Shown here one piece after another: positions 35,801 through 43,686 of a stretch of DNA of 64,000 nt. Every line of letters begins with the position of its first letter. Within the stretch, counting starts at the first letter, position 1. The notes under the pieces are model-generated. The model searched no databases and was not told the origin of the DNA. It worked only from the letters and a program-made list of their open reading frames with translations. Both the position numbers and the translations under genes were made by a program. The stretch is taken from the NCBI GenBank assembly GCA_020444265.1, contig JAHLLH010000003.1:1-64000 (forward strand), written 5' to 3'. The DNA is from a bacterium (GTDB lineage: Bacteria > Electryoneota > Electryoneia > Electryoneales > Electryoneaceae).

Positions 35801-38180
35801 TTCGTATGATGATGAGGAAAACCGTTTCGTCATCACCTGGATTGTTCGCACGACAACCGGACAGAACGAGCAATTCCAGGCGATTCTCTACGACCCGCTT
35901 TACTGGCCAACCCATACGGGCAACGGAAAAATCCTCTTCCAGTACAATGATATTCAACAGACTGGATCCGCGACATCGGACAATGACTACGCAACGGTCG
36001 GGATTGAAAGCCCGGATCAGACGGATGGGGTTGAGTATTCTTACTGGAACAGTTATTCGACGGGTGCGGCCCCGTTGATTGATGGACGTGCCATCCTGTT
36101 TACTGATGATCTATCCGGATTCGGTGGAGCAGCAGTAGCGGAGTTCAATCCGGAATCCTTCGATGTGACCCTGCTGAGGGGGATGACCCAGCTTGATTCC
36201 GTTTTCATCAACAATACTGGAGACGGAGCATTAATCTGGAGTATGGTCGCGCAAGATGGTGAAGTCGGATTGACCGAATGGCGAAACCAGTTCTCAGATG
36301 CTGTAGATCAGCTTCTTCCCGGTGGTGGAGGAAATGCTGTTCCTCTGACAGAGTTGAAACGTAAGAGCTCCAAAATCGGGAGCGGAGGGACTAGCTCGAC
36401 ACAGTCGATGCCCAAGGTTAGCAAGGACGAGGGAGGGTTGAATGATGTTGTGCCGTTGCTGAATGCCGGTGGCCCGGATGAATTCGGCTATGTCTGGCGC
36501 GACAGCAACGAGCCCGATGGACCGGCTGTACAATGGGTCAGTGAATTCGGCACTCTGCTCGACACGACGACTGTGATTGGTGGCGATCCGGATGATGGTT
36601 ATTTCCCGGCGGTGGACATTCCTTTCGCCTTCCCATTCTACGCGACCGACTACAGCCAGGTCTGGATTAACAGCAATGGCTTCGTGACTTTCCAGGGAGT
36701 AGAGCTTGACCCGGATTCGACCTGGCGAAATGAGTCGATGCCCCGCCTGACCGTTCCGCGTGGCAATGCTCCACAAACCGTTATCGCGCCCTGGTGGGAT
36801 GACCTGGATATGCAAGCCCAGGGCGAAGTCTACGTCAATACAACCATTCCTGACCATTTGGTCATCACCTGGTCCGAAATCCGCGGCTGGGGGTCCGATG
36901 CCCCTCGTGGTGGCCCCTACAGCTTCCAGCTCGTCCTGACCTCGAGTGGTCGGTTTTTCATGAACTACCTCGCGATGGGCGAAGATCGTCTCGATGAAGC
37001 AACTGTCGGCTTCCAGGATGCAGCGGGTGAGATCGGGCAGACCATCGTACACAACGCGGGCTATATCCAGGACAACATGACGATTGAGGTACTCATCCCG
37101 CGCATCTGGCTCTACACAATTGACCATAGTGGTCTGAACGCACCAGGATCCGGCCAGTATGCCCGTTTCATGCTCACCGCCGAACATGTCCAGGATGGTA
37201 ACTACTCAGGATCGCTTCTTTTCCACACCAATGATCCGGAGCAGACCACTCTGACCATACCTGTGGAGTTGACAGTAGGATCGGTGGGGAATCCGCCTGA
37301 GGTCAGCGATATCCCGGATCAGACGGTTGAGGAGGGAACACCGTTTGCGACGATTGAGCTGGATGACTATGTAACCGATGATGTTTGGCCGGACAATCGC
37401 ATCGAGTGGGAAATCAGTGGTGCGGAGGAGTTGATCGTCGGCTTGGCGGGACGTACGGTGACCCTGACTGTTCCAGATGAGGAATGGTCCGGCAGTGAAA
37501 CCTTGACCTTTACCGCCACCAACCCGGAGGATTTGTCTGAAAGTGATCAGGCAACGTTCGCGGTGACGGCAGTGGATGATCCGCCCACATCGTTCTCGCT
37601 TTTGCAACCCACTGATAATTCCGAAACTCCGTACGAGGAAAACACTTTTGAGTGGGGAGGATCGGTTGATCCCGAAGAGACCGCAATTCATTACGATCTG
37701 GTGATCACGCGTGAAGACCAGACTGTCACGATTTCAGATATTGAGACGACCAGTTCGACCGTCAACCTGGTTGACGAAGGCTTCCCGTTTAACATTTTTG
37801 ACGAGTTCAGCTGGTATGTTATTGCGTATGATGAAACGGGCCAGCAGACAGAATCAAGTCAGACGTGGACCTTCTTTGTCCGATCCATCGACGTTGCTGA
37901 AAGGGTTGAAACTCCAACGGACTTCTCAATCGGCGAGCTCTATCCGAACCCGTTTAACCCGACCACCAGTGTGACCATTGGCCTGCCACAGGCAGCTCCG
38001 GTCAAGCTGCAAATCTTTGATGTGCTGGGACGGCAGGTGACGAAACTGGATTACGGCACCCGCACAGCGGGCTATCACCAGTTAAGTTGGGGCGGAGCGA
38101 CCCACTCGAGCGGCATCTACTTCATGGTGATCGATGCCGGTCCGATGCACGAGGTCCGCAAGGCGGTCTTGATGAAGTAA
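32841..38180 (+). CDS. Large secreted C25 (gingipain-like) protein with T9SS sorting domain
   Basis: 1779 residues. Signal peptide, then a propeptide-like region (~35-200). A C25-type domain (~205-545) follows: RLLIVGRSNLEETMLPYITW, EYVLIVGDHNG, FMNYRGFIGMSGW, TITCGTGSWG (Cys437) and YWNNLMGDPALRVW. The usual G-H-G histidine reads G-F-I-G, so activity is uncertain. Then come CARDB/Ig-like modules (~560-870), two repeated nidogen-like beta domains (around ~880-1090 and ~1210-1420, each with F-x-W-D-D-L), a cadherin-like (~1480-1590) and an FN3-like domain, and a type A sorting domain (ELYPNPFNPTTS, FDVLGRQVTKL). AGGGAGGAG precedes the ATG. Monocistronic. Confidence 0.82.
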   Translation: MKRHGMLAVVVPMILITLLAGFSPISTQARTSAQTNIWQQVHSTGTGVEARLTLPELAIQQDDQGEFVAAPGLMNNDSPFPMIATLVAVPNNLGLTVHVTASDYLETGIESELATSATPLAQIGDPFTFRGIRLFPVAIPAGRVNDSGEVEVAETMDLQVSFSGNDGRAPGENGPRNLTEDSYRFLRSQVLNLDDLDINLVAPLGRLLIVGRSNLEETMLPYITWKRQQGYTVNYVTPSSLTSTAVKSTIQTQYNLNNPLPLEYVLIVGDHNGGLSMPGWDPPGGWSGDITDHYYTQLDGTNILGDVAIGRFSAQSVNELVTIINKTILYERDLYLEDSDWLHKVTLAAGNNSGISPIATNRTIKWMFNRQGIEADTMWWTMPGGDDAIPDFLVQTINAGVHFMNYRGFIGMSGWNNSDLNRLTNVARTPVVVTITCGTGSWGTETTALSEGFLRAGTASSPRGGVACIGTGTVHTHTRYNNVVDASIFGAMNLHNMRSFGWALVYGKQQLYNAYVGTSDAGGIAEFSYWNNLMGDPALRVWIGEPVSATVSHDAELPVGQNFLDVDVELPIEWPEMVWATLATPSQVIDSRRIDESGHIRLVMDSGADLDDLVLTVSGDNVLPYQSDITTSTASNYVAVQSFSIDDGDFGDGVANPGETIDLNLVLVNQGSSATSELSASLVAGDERLVIDNGSSLTIPALNPGATTFVNGEVTFSIPDWVDDGSRPELLLTVGEDQESTVAIDVVSYAIVLSEDRPQMDPDGDDRILPGESGDLYITVLNVGSKTATALTGTLTSLTEGVTISNPMQPFHTISVGEEDDNVNPFTLAFGEGLYEGQVVDLQLEFVDATNAVDLLPLTLTVGDPGGAGATGPDGDGYWAIDNSDTSIDLAPEFEWVSNISTENRLGINDTSNEDDESVAVQLPFLFAYYGEVYDEITVCSNGWLAMGDHSTQTLFRNWPIPNPNGPPAMIAPFWDDLLTNGGGVYASYDDEENRFVITWIVRTTTGQNEQFQAILYDPLYWPTHTGNGKILFQYNDIQQTGSATSDNDYATVGIESPDQTDGVEYSYWNSYSTGAAPLIDGRAILFTDDLSGFGGAAVAEFNPESFDVTLLRGMTQLDSVFINNTGDGALIWSMVAQDGEVGLTEWRNQFSDAVDQLLPGGGGNAVPLTELKRKSSKIGSGGTSSTQSMPKVSKDEGGLNDVVPLLNAGGPDEFGYVWRDSNEPDGPAVQWVSEFGTLLDTTTVIGGDPDDGYFPAVDIPFAFPFYATDYSQVWINSNGFVTFQGVELDPDSTWRNESMPRLTVPRGNAPQTVIAPWWDDLDMQAQGEVYVNTTIPDHLVITWSEIRGWGSDAPRGGPYSFQLVLTSSGRFFMNYLAMGEDRLDEATVGFQDAAGEIGQTIVHNAGYIQDNMTIEVLIPRIWLYTIDHSGLNAPGSGQYARFMLTAEHVQDGNYSGSLLFHTNDPEQTTLTIPVELTVGSVGNPPEVSDIPDQTVEEGTPFATIELDDYVTDDVWPDNRIEWEISGAEELIVGLAGRTVTLTVPDEEWSGSETLTFTATNPEDLSESDQATFAVTAVDDPPTSFSLLQPTDNSETPYEENTFEWGGSVDPEETAIHYDLVITREDQTVTISDIETTSSTVNLVDEGFPFNIFDEFSWYVIAYDETGQQTESSQTWTFFVRSIDVAERVETPTDFSIGELYPNPFNPTTSVTIGLPQAAPVKLQIFDVLGRQVTKLDYGTRTAGYHQLSWGGATHSSGIYFMVIDAGPMHEVRKAVLMK

Positions 38181-38200
38181 GCACTCAGATATTCTAGCGG

Positions 38201-38232
38201 GTCCCCGTCCATCTTGGACGGGGACTTTTTTT
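38201..38232 (+). terminator. Intrinsic terminator of the C25 gene
   Basis: GTCCCCGTCC (38201-38210) and GGACGGGGAC (38216-38225) form a perfect stem followed by seven T's. Confidence 0.95.
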
Positions 38233-38291
38233 GGTTCGTCACTTGGGTGGCCTGGGGGTTCAGTCCCCGTTTTCATTTTCTACCGGGATAA

Positions 38292-39125
38292 TCAACCCCT
38301 CGAACTACTCCGTTTCGCGAAGGGAAGGGTCAGGGCGAAGAGGATGGCTGCCGCGAGAATCACCGTCGCTCCGGTCGAGCTGTCAAGGGTCCAGGATGCA
38401 GACAGGCCGATCAAGGAAGCAAGCAGGGCAATCCCCACAGTCCATCCCATCGCTCCAGCGGCACCACGTGCGAGGTTACGTCCTGCGGCTGCTGGAACCA
38501 CCATCAGCGAAGTGACCATCAAAAGGCCGACGACACGCAGGCCAACCAGCGTTACCACCGCCACCCAGAGGGCGAGGACGGTTTCCCAGAAGCGGGTACG
38601 AATGCCGTGGGAACGGGCCATCGGTTCGCTGAACGAGATCAGGATGAGTCGGTTGAAGGCGAGGATTTCGAACAGCAGAGTGCCGACCAGCACCAGTCCG
38701 ATCAACAGCAGATCGCCGTTGGAGATGGTTAGCACATCACCATAGAGCGCCGCTTGAAAGTCCTGAGCTAACCGTTTCTCCATGCTGACAATCACAATAC
38801 CAAAGCTGACCGCCACAGCGAGCAGGACCGCGATCAGCGAATCTCGCGACAGGGTTGAGCGACGGGATAGCTGGATCAGCACAAGCCCGAGCAGCAAACC
38901 AAAGAGCAACGTGCTGAATTGCGGATTGATCCCCAACAGCAACCCGAGTGCGATGCCGGTAAAGACACTGTGACTGATGGCATCCGAGAAGAAGGCCATG
39001 CGGAAGGAGACAACATGCACTCCCAATGCTGCGCAGGAGGGAGCCAGAAGCAGAAGCGCCAGCAGAGCTCGCAGCATGAAGGGTTCCTGAACCCAACCGA
39101 GCAGGGAGGAGGTCATGGGGATCAT
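38292..39125 (-). CDS. znuB: Zinc/manganese ABC transporter permease
   Basis: 277 residues, an ABC-3 family integral membrane protein with about eight hydrophobic helices. The FRMAFFSDAISHSVFTGIALG segment is the typical coupling/cytoplasmic motif of ZnuB/MntB permeases, followed by SREEPMARSHG-like FSEPMARSHGI. It imports divalent metal with the ATPase and binding protein encoded immediately upstream on the same strand. Its start overlaps the ATPase stop by 4 nt. Zn versus Mn cannot be decided from the permease. Confidence 0.92.
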   Translation of the reverse strand: MIPMTSSLLGWVQEPFMLRALLALLLLAPSCAALGVHVVSFRMAFFSDAISHSVFTGIALGLLLGINPQFSTLLFGLLLGLVLIQLSRRSTLSRDSLIAVLLAVAVSFGIVIVSMEKRLAQDFQAALYGDVLTISNGDLLLIGLVLVGTLLFEILAFNRLILISFSEPMARSHGIRTRFWETVLALWVAVVTLVGLRVVGLLMVTSLMVVPAAAGRNLARGAAGAMGWTVGIALLASLIGLSASWTLDSSTGATVILAAAILFALTLPFAKRSSSRG

Positions 39126-39886
39126 GCGCCATCCTCCCGGTGCACGGGTTCATGTGTATGGGAATGTGGCTGCGACCAGCGATCCGAGTGGGGGCCGAAG
39201 AGACGGACCAGGTTGTCGCTGTTCAACACCTCGGAAGTCTCGCCTTCAAAGACGACATTGCCATTCAATCCAATGACACGGTTTGCATGATCCGCGACGA
39301 CACCCAGGTCATGAGTGACGAGCAACGTGGTTACCTGACGTTGCTCGTGCACCTGTTCGACCAGCGAACAGAAGAGTTGGTTGCCGATGATGTCGACCCC
39401 GGTATTCGGCTCGTCCAGGATGAGCAGGTCCGGTTCACGCAGCAGCGCCTGTGCCAGCAGCACTCGTTGAAACTCCCCGCCCGAAAGCTCGTCCATGCGA
39501 CGGCTCCTTCGCTCAGGAATACCGACATCACGTAACGCGGTACGTATACGATCGGTAAGGGTAGAACTACGTCCTGTCCAGACAGGGCGATGTGCAAGCC
39601 CGGAGGCGAGGAAGTCAGCAACGGTGACAGGTGCGCCACGTTCCAGCTCGACCCGCTGCGGGACATACCCAATGCGTGGCGCGCGCTCAATACCATCGTA
39701 GCGGATGGAACCTGTATACGGAACAAAATTCAAGAGGGCATGAAGCAGGGTAGTCTTCCCGGCACCATTTGGACCAATCAAGGCGTTTAGACGGTTTTTC
39801 TCGACGGTGCAACTGACCTCGTCAAGAACCGTTTCGTCGCCAAAAGCGACCTTCAAACGGTCAAAATGGATGGTGAGACCGCTCAT
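39122..39886 (-). CDS. znuC: Zinc/manganese ABC transporter ATP-binding protein
   Basis: 254 residues. Walker A GPNGAGKTT, Q-loop YVPQRVEL, signature LSGGEFQRV, Walker B LLILDEPNTGVD and H-loop LLVTHDLGVV are all intact. The last ~20 residues are His-rich (QPHSHTHEPVHREDGA), an unusual tail for the ATPase that might sense cytosolic metal. Overlaps both neighbours by 4 nt in the operon znuA-znuC-znuB. Confidence 0.93.
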   Translation of the reverse strand: MSGLTIHFDRLKVAFGDETVLDEVSCTVEKNRLNALIGPNGAGKTTLLHALLNFVPYTGSIRYDGIERAPRIGYVPQRVELERGAPVTVADFLASGLAHRPVWTGRSSTLTDRIRTALRDVGIPERRSRRMDELSGGEFQRVLLAQALLREPDLLILDEPNTGVDIIGNQLFCSLVEQVHEQRQVTTLLVTHDLGVVADHANRVIGLNGNVVFEGETSEVLNSDNLVRLFGPHSDRWSQPHSHTHEPVHREDGA

Positions 39887-40815
39887 TTTTCTCCCTGGAG
39901 TGCCCGGCTCAAGGTAAGCAGGTTTTCCTCGTGCATCGCCAGGAGATCCAATTCAGAGTCCGTTCCCACCCCCGTATTGAGACGGATTAGCTCCACTCCT
40001 GCACGTTCCGCCAGGGAATTCTCCAGCGCACCCTCCATCTGAGGTTCGCTAAGCAGGATTGAGATACGGCCCTCCTTCAGCTCCCGGGTGATCCGTTCCA
40101 GCGTGCGTGGCCCGGGTGACGCGACTGGATCCACTTGCACGACGAGGTCCATTTCAAGGCCGATGTCCTGGGCGAGGATATCGAATGAAGTGTGCATTGA
40201 AGCAATGTGCCTGTTGCTGCTGGCTTCAACGGAGGCGGTGAAGCGTTGATGGAGGTCGAGCAAACTCGCCTCAAGCCGCTCACCGCGTTGGGTGATGGAA
40301 TCGCGGTAGGCGGGGAAAATGTAGGCCAGGGAATCCGTCAACAGGGCGGTGTGCCGGGCGACCCGCAACGGCGACACCCAGACGTGAGGGGTCGTTGCTG
40401 GCTGGTGATCATCGCCCATGTGTGCATGGACATGCTCTTCGTCGCTCATCTCAAAAGGGTGCGGGTCGGAAAGGGAAAGGTCAATGAAATGCGCAGTGGG
40501 GTTGCTGCGACGGATCTCATCGGTGAAGAGGAAGGCATCCATCTCATAACCCTGTCCGATGACTAGGGATGCTTTCCTGATCAGTCCCAGGTCAGCCGGG
40601 GTCATCGTATAATGATGCGGGCAACCCGCGCTGGCGGGAGCGACCGAACGAACGTCGAAACCGGGCAGATCATGCAAAAGGTACCCAGCAAGCTGCTGAA
40701 CCGGGTGAAAACTGGCTACCACCAATGTTTCGCTGTCGCTTCCTTTTTCTTTGGGAGCGGTGCAACCGGCGAGAAGAACAAGAGTGGTCACAAGGGCAAC
40801 GGTGAAGCGTTTCAT
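39883..40815 (-). CDS. znuA: Zinc/manganese ABC transporter substrate-binding lipoprotein
   Basis: 310 residues with a lipoprotein signal (TLVLLAGCTAPKEK). A ZnuA-type cluster A-I fold is indicated by ASFHPVQQLAGYLL, P-H-H-Y and MTPADLGLIRKASLVIGQG, a His-rich loop (EEHVHAHMGDDHQ), TPHVWVSPLRVARH, and the second lobe with ASMHTSFDILAQDIGLEM. The His-rich loop favours zinc. First gene of the operon; a palindrome lies 28 nt upstream. Confidence 0.92.
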   Translation of the reverse strand: MKRFTVALVTTLVLLAGCTAPKEKGSDSETLVVASFHPVQQLAGYLLHDLPGFDVRSVAPASAGCPHHYTMTPADLGLIRKASLVIGQGYEMDAFLFTDEIRRSNPTAHFIDLSLSDPHPFEMSDEEHVHAHMGDDHQPATTPHVWVSPLRVARHTALLTDSLAYIFPAYRDSITQRGERLEASLLDLHQRFTASVEASSNRHIASMHTSFDILAQDIGLEMDLVVQVDPVASPGPRTLERITRELKEGRISILLSEPQMEGALENSLAERAGVELIRLNTGVGTDSELDLLAMHEENLLTLSRALQGEK

Positions 40816-40842
40816 CGCTTATCCGCCTTTCTGATAATCTAT

Positions 40843-40856
40843 TCGCAATAATGCGA
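40843..40856 (-). promoter_or_regulatory. Candidate metal-responsive operator upstream of znuA
   Basis: TCGCA-ATAA-TGCGA is a perfect 5-bp inverted repeat located 28 nt before the znuA start. Zinc importers are usually controlled by Zur, so this is a candidate site, although it does not match the proteobacterial Zur box. Confidence 0.3.
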
Positions 40857-40913
40857 CCAATCGACCAACCTCAGCAATGCCCCGTTGCTACGATTCTGCG
40901 TAGCGCGAGACAG

Positions 40914-40940
40914 AAAAACCGGGACCCAGAAGGGTCCCGG
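40914..40940 (-). terminator. Intrinsic terminator of ppiD
   Basis: CCGGGACCC (40919-40927) pairs with GGGTCCCGG (40932-40940); on the minus strand five T's follow. Located about 30 nt after the ppiD-like stop. Confidence 0.92.
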
Positions 40941-40969
40941 CTGAATGCTCAAGTTCGGCGTAGCGTCGA

Positions 40970-42781
40970 TCAATAGTCCGTGTAGTAAAGGTAACGGTAA
41001 TCATCGATGTCGGCCTTGTCGCGCTGCTGCTCAATCCAGCTGTTCAGAACAATATTCTGACGCTGCGAGTAAATCCGGCCAATCTGCTCGTCACGAATCT
41101 CCGCCCAATTGTCCATCTCGGGAACTGTCTTGTTGTCCAGACGGATCAGGAAGTAACCCTTGTCCGTACGGACCGGCTTGGAGATGTCACCCTCGTCCAT
41201 CTCAAGTGCAGCCACGCTGAAATGGGCGTCGCGGCCAACACCGGCGATGTACTCGCCCATCTTGAACTCACGGCTGGTTGCCTGAATCTCAAGACCGGCT
41301 GCAGCAGCCACCTGATCAAGGCTCTGGCCTGCTTCAACAAGCTGGTAGAGGCTGTCAGCACGCTGGCTGGCCTTGTCGAGACGATGTTCGTCTGCCAAGT
41401 CCTTCAACAAGGTGCCACGCACCTCTTCAAAGGGCTTAACACCGGCCTTTTTCACCTCAATGACGCGCAGGACAGCGAAACCATCCCGGAAGGAATAGAC
41501 CGGGCTGATGTCACCTTTTGGGCGATTGAAGAGGAACTCGGACGCTGCCTTATTCCGCCCGATACGGGGAATGAACCCGGAGCGGGAAACCTTGGTCAGC
41601 GTATCAACTTCGATGTTGAAGATGCGAGCCGCCTCGTGGAAACCTTGTTCTTCAGCTTCCTCACGGAATGCATCGGCACGGTTCCGGATGTCATCCAATG
41701 TTTCCGGGCTGCGTTCGACACGGACCAGGATGTGACGGGCTTTGACTTCCGGGTCACCCTTGTCGTCCGTGCGACGGTCATCAACTCGAATCAGGTGATA
41801 GCCGAACTGGGACTGGACAGGGCCAACCACGTCGCCGATGTTCGCGGAGAATGCTGCCTCTTCGAATGGTTTGACCATACGGCCACGGCCGAACCAACCG
41901 AGGTCGCCGCCTTCCTGGGCCGAACCATCTTCGCTGTACTCACGAGCCATCTCTTCGAAGGTGGCACCAGTGCTTAGACGGTCCAGGACATGGTCAATCA
42001 AGCGACGGGCATCAAGGCTGTCCTCGCGGGAGGGCTCATCGGGAATCGATGCCATCTCGACGACACGATTCTCCTCAATCTTGAACTCATCCTGGCGGGA
42101 ACGATAGGCGCTGCGAAGCTCCTGGTCGGCGATGCCGGTGGTGTCCTGTACGAAGTCACGAGTTGCGACCAGGATGTAGGACACCGTTCCCTTGGTGTTG
42201 TCACGGATATAGGACTGCTTCGCTTCGAGATCGCTGATGTGATCGACCGATGCGATGCGGGAAAGCATCTTCTGCTGCAGCAGCTGTTGACGGATGTTGT
42301 TCTCGATGGAGACAACAAAGTCAATGTTCTGCGGGTCAGCAAGCACGCTGTAGTAAAAGTTCCAGTCGAAGCTACCGGTGCTGTCCACAAAGTTCGGGCT
42401 GCTGGTAATGCTCGCGGGCGGGTTGTTTTTAACCGCGATCGCGATTTCCTTGTCGCCCACGACAATGCCAGACTTTTCCCGTGCCTGGTTCAGCAGGATC
42501 TCGTTGACCAGACCATCCCAAACTTCGGTACGAAGCTGGTCGGTACGGTTTTCATCAATCTCACCGGTTTCTGAAACCTGGCGCTCGTAGTTGAAACGGT
42601 TCTGCAGCGCCTGGTCGTACTGTTCACGCGTGATTTTGACACCGTTCACCTTCGCAAGGACACCAGGTTCGTACTGGCCCTTGAAACCTCCCATACCCCA
42701 GGAGAAAATAATCGTACCGATGAACGCGAACACCAGAATCCATAGGACAGTTGCGGTGTTCTTCCGCATGGCTGACATCAT
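40970..42781 (-). CDS. PpiD/SurA-like membrane-anchored peptidyl-prolyl isomerase
   Basis: 603 residues. One N-terminal transmembrane helix (VLWILVFAFIGTIIFSWGM, ~12-30) anchors a periplasmic chaperone. A SurA_N-like helical region (~40-200) is followed by a parvulin rotamase domain (~250-335: FEEMAREYSEDGSAQEGGDL, GWFGRGRMVKPFEEAAF, VQSQFGYHLIRVDDR), then a second helical/rotamase-like region reaching the C terminus (RTDKGYFLIRLDNK). Layout matches PpiD, which assists folding of newly exported proteins at the Sec exit. GAGGG lies upstream of the paired ATGs at 42781/42778. Monocistronic with its own terminator. Confidence 0.88.
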   Translation of the reverse strand: MMSAMRKNTATVLWILVFAFIGTIIFSWGMGGFKGQYEPGVLAKVNGVKITREQYDQALQNRFNYERQVSETGEIDENRTDQLRTEVWDGLVNEILLNQAREKSGIVVGDKEIAIAVKNNPPASITSSPNFVDSTGSFDWNFYYSVLADPQNIDFVVSIENNIRQQLLQQKMLSRIASVDHISDLEAKQSYIRDNTKGTVSYILVATRDFVQDTTGIADQELRSAYRSRQDEFKIEENRVVEMASIPDEPSREDSLDARRLIDHVLDRLSTGATFEEMAREYSEDGSAQEGGDLGWFGRGRMVKPFEEAAFSANIGDVVGPVQSQFGYHLIRVDDRRTDDKGDPEVKARHILVRVERSPETLDDIRNRADAFREEAEEQGFHEAARIFNIEVDTLTKVSRSGFIPRIGRNKAASEFLFNRPKGDISPVYSFRDGFAVLRVIEVKKAGVKPFEEVRGTLLKDLADEHRLDKASQRADSLYQLVEAGQSLDQVAAAAGLEIQATSREFKMGEYIAGVGRDAHFSVAALEMDEGDISKPVRTDKGYFLIRLDNKTVPEMDNWAEIRDEQIGRIYSQRQNIVLNSWIEQQRDKADIDDYRYLYYTDY

Positions 42782-43122
42782 GGTTGGATACCCTCGTGCA
42801 ACCTCTTAAAGTTGTCATGCAAACCGGGCTGAATATAGAGGTACACGGTCAGACCCGCAAGCCTGTGACAACAGTTCGAATGACCGTTGTCCAAGACTTT
42901 GTGAAGCCTGTCCGCAGCAGCCGGTAGTCTCCCGACCTGAAGCAGGCCGGAAATGGTGAATGTACGCCTATAATAGAGCCGTTGTCGCCCCAATCCCGCT
43001 CTCTGAGAGCGGCAGGAGTGCAACAGGTGTTGGCTGGATGCATCCAAGAAGACAAAAGATGCTATACTCCAGACGGGATGATGATCTGCCCCGGTGGGCA
43101 AAACAGAAAAGAAGAGGATGTC
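42782..43122. other. Divergent intergenic region between ppiD and osmC
   Basis: About 340 bp without a gene. It contains the perfect palindrome GGATGCATCC (43036-43045) and an extended -10-like TGCTATACT (43060-43068) about 55 nt before the osmC start. Both could belong to the osmC promoter; no -35 is evident. Confidence 0.35.
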
Positions 43123-43569
43123 ATGGCAATGATCGCACACGCGACACTTGAAGATGGGATGAAGTTTGTCGCCGAAACCGCATCCGGCCACCAGGTGGTG
43201 ATGGATGCACATCCGAAATCGGGCGGCGAGGATTCCGCTGCACGTCCCCTCGAGCTTCCTTTTGCTGGCTTGGCGGGATGCACGGGGATGGATGTCATCA
43301 GCATCCTGCGCAAAATGCGTCAGGAACCGGAGCACTACTCGATCGAGGTGGAAGGAGTCGAGAGGGAAGAAGACTACCCGAAACAGTATCTCGCGATTCG
43401 AGTCACCTTCCACGTCAAGGGAGATGTGGCCGCCGACAAGCTGGAACGTGCGATTGACCTGTCCCGTACACGCTATTGCAGTGTCTCTGTATCACTCCGT
43501 AAGGCGATGCGCATCGAGTACAACTACGTGCTGAATGGTGAACGAACGGTGATGAAAGACCAGGAGTAA
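43123..43569 (+). CDS. OsmC family peroxide-reductase-like protein
   Basis: 148 residues from ATG 43123 (GAAGAGG 5 nt upstream); a frame running back to 42982 has no supporting homology. The OsmC/Ohr fold motifs are present: PLELPFAGLAGCTGMDVISI with the first redox cysteine on the long helix, and RTRYCSVSVSLRKA with the second. These proteins reduce organic hydroperoxides in the cytosol; the YhfA-like subclass has uncertain substrates. Ends with a strong terminator. Confidence 0.9.
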   Translation: MAMIAHATLEDGMKFVAETASGHQVVMDAHPKSGGEDSAARPLELPFAGLAGCTGMDVISILRKMRQEPEHYSIEVEGVEREEDYPKQYLAIRVTFHVKGDVAADKLERAIDLSRTRYCSVSVSLRKAMRIEYNYVLNGERTVMKDQE

Positions 43570-43591
43570 AGGGTCGTTCAGATAGGCATTG

Positions 43592-43625
43592 ATCCTCCTG
43601 CCTCGGGGCAGGGGGATTTTTTTTT
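43592..43625 (+). terminator. Intrinsic terminator of osmC
   Basis: Eleven-base arms (43592-43602 and 43607-43617, one G-T pair) around TCGG, followed by nine T's counting the stem end. Confidence 0.93.
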
Positions 43626-43631
43626 GAATAA

Positions 43632-43677
43632 TATATCAGAAAGATATATATTGATTATACTGTATCAAGAAGATATA
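43632..43677 (+). promoter_or_regulatory. Twin operator over the padR promoter
   Basis: Two 17-bp sites of the same design: TATATC-AGAAA-GATATA (43632-43648) and TGTATC-AAGAA-GATATA (43661-43677), 29 bp apart centre to centre. Between them lies TATACT (43656-43661), a good -10 hexamer whose last base is the first of the second site. This arrangement suits autorepression by the PadR encoded 10 nt downstream. Confidence 0.6.
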
Positions 43678-43686
43678 GGAGCGGAA

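Noticed and set aside
38292-40815. Assignment of the ABC importer to manganese or iron
   Set aside because: The His-rich loop of the binding protein favours zinc, though sequence alone does not exclude manganese.
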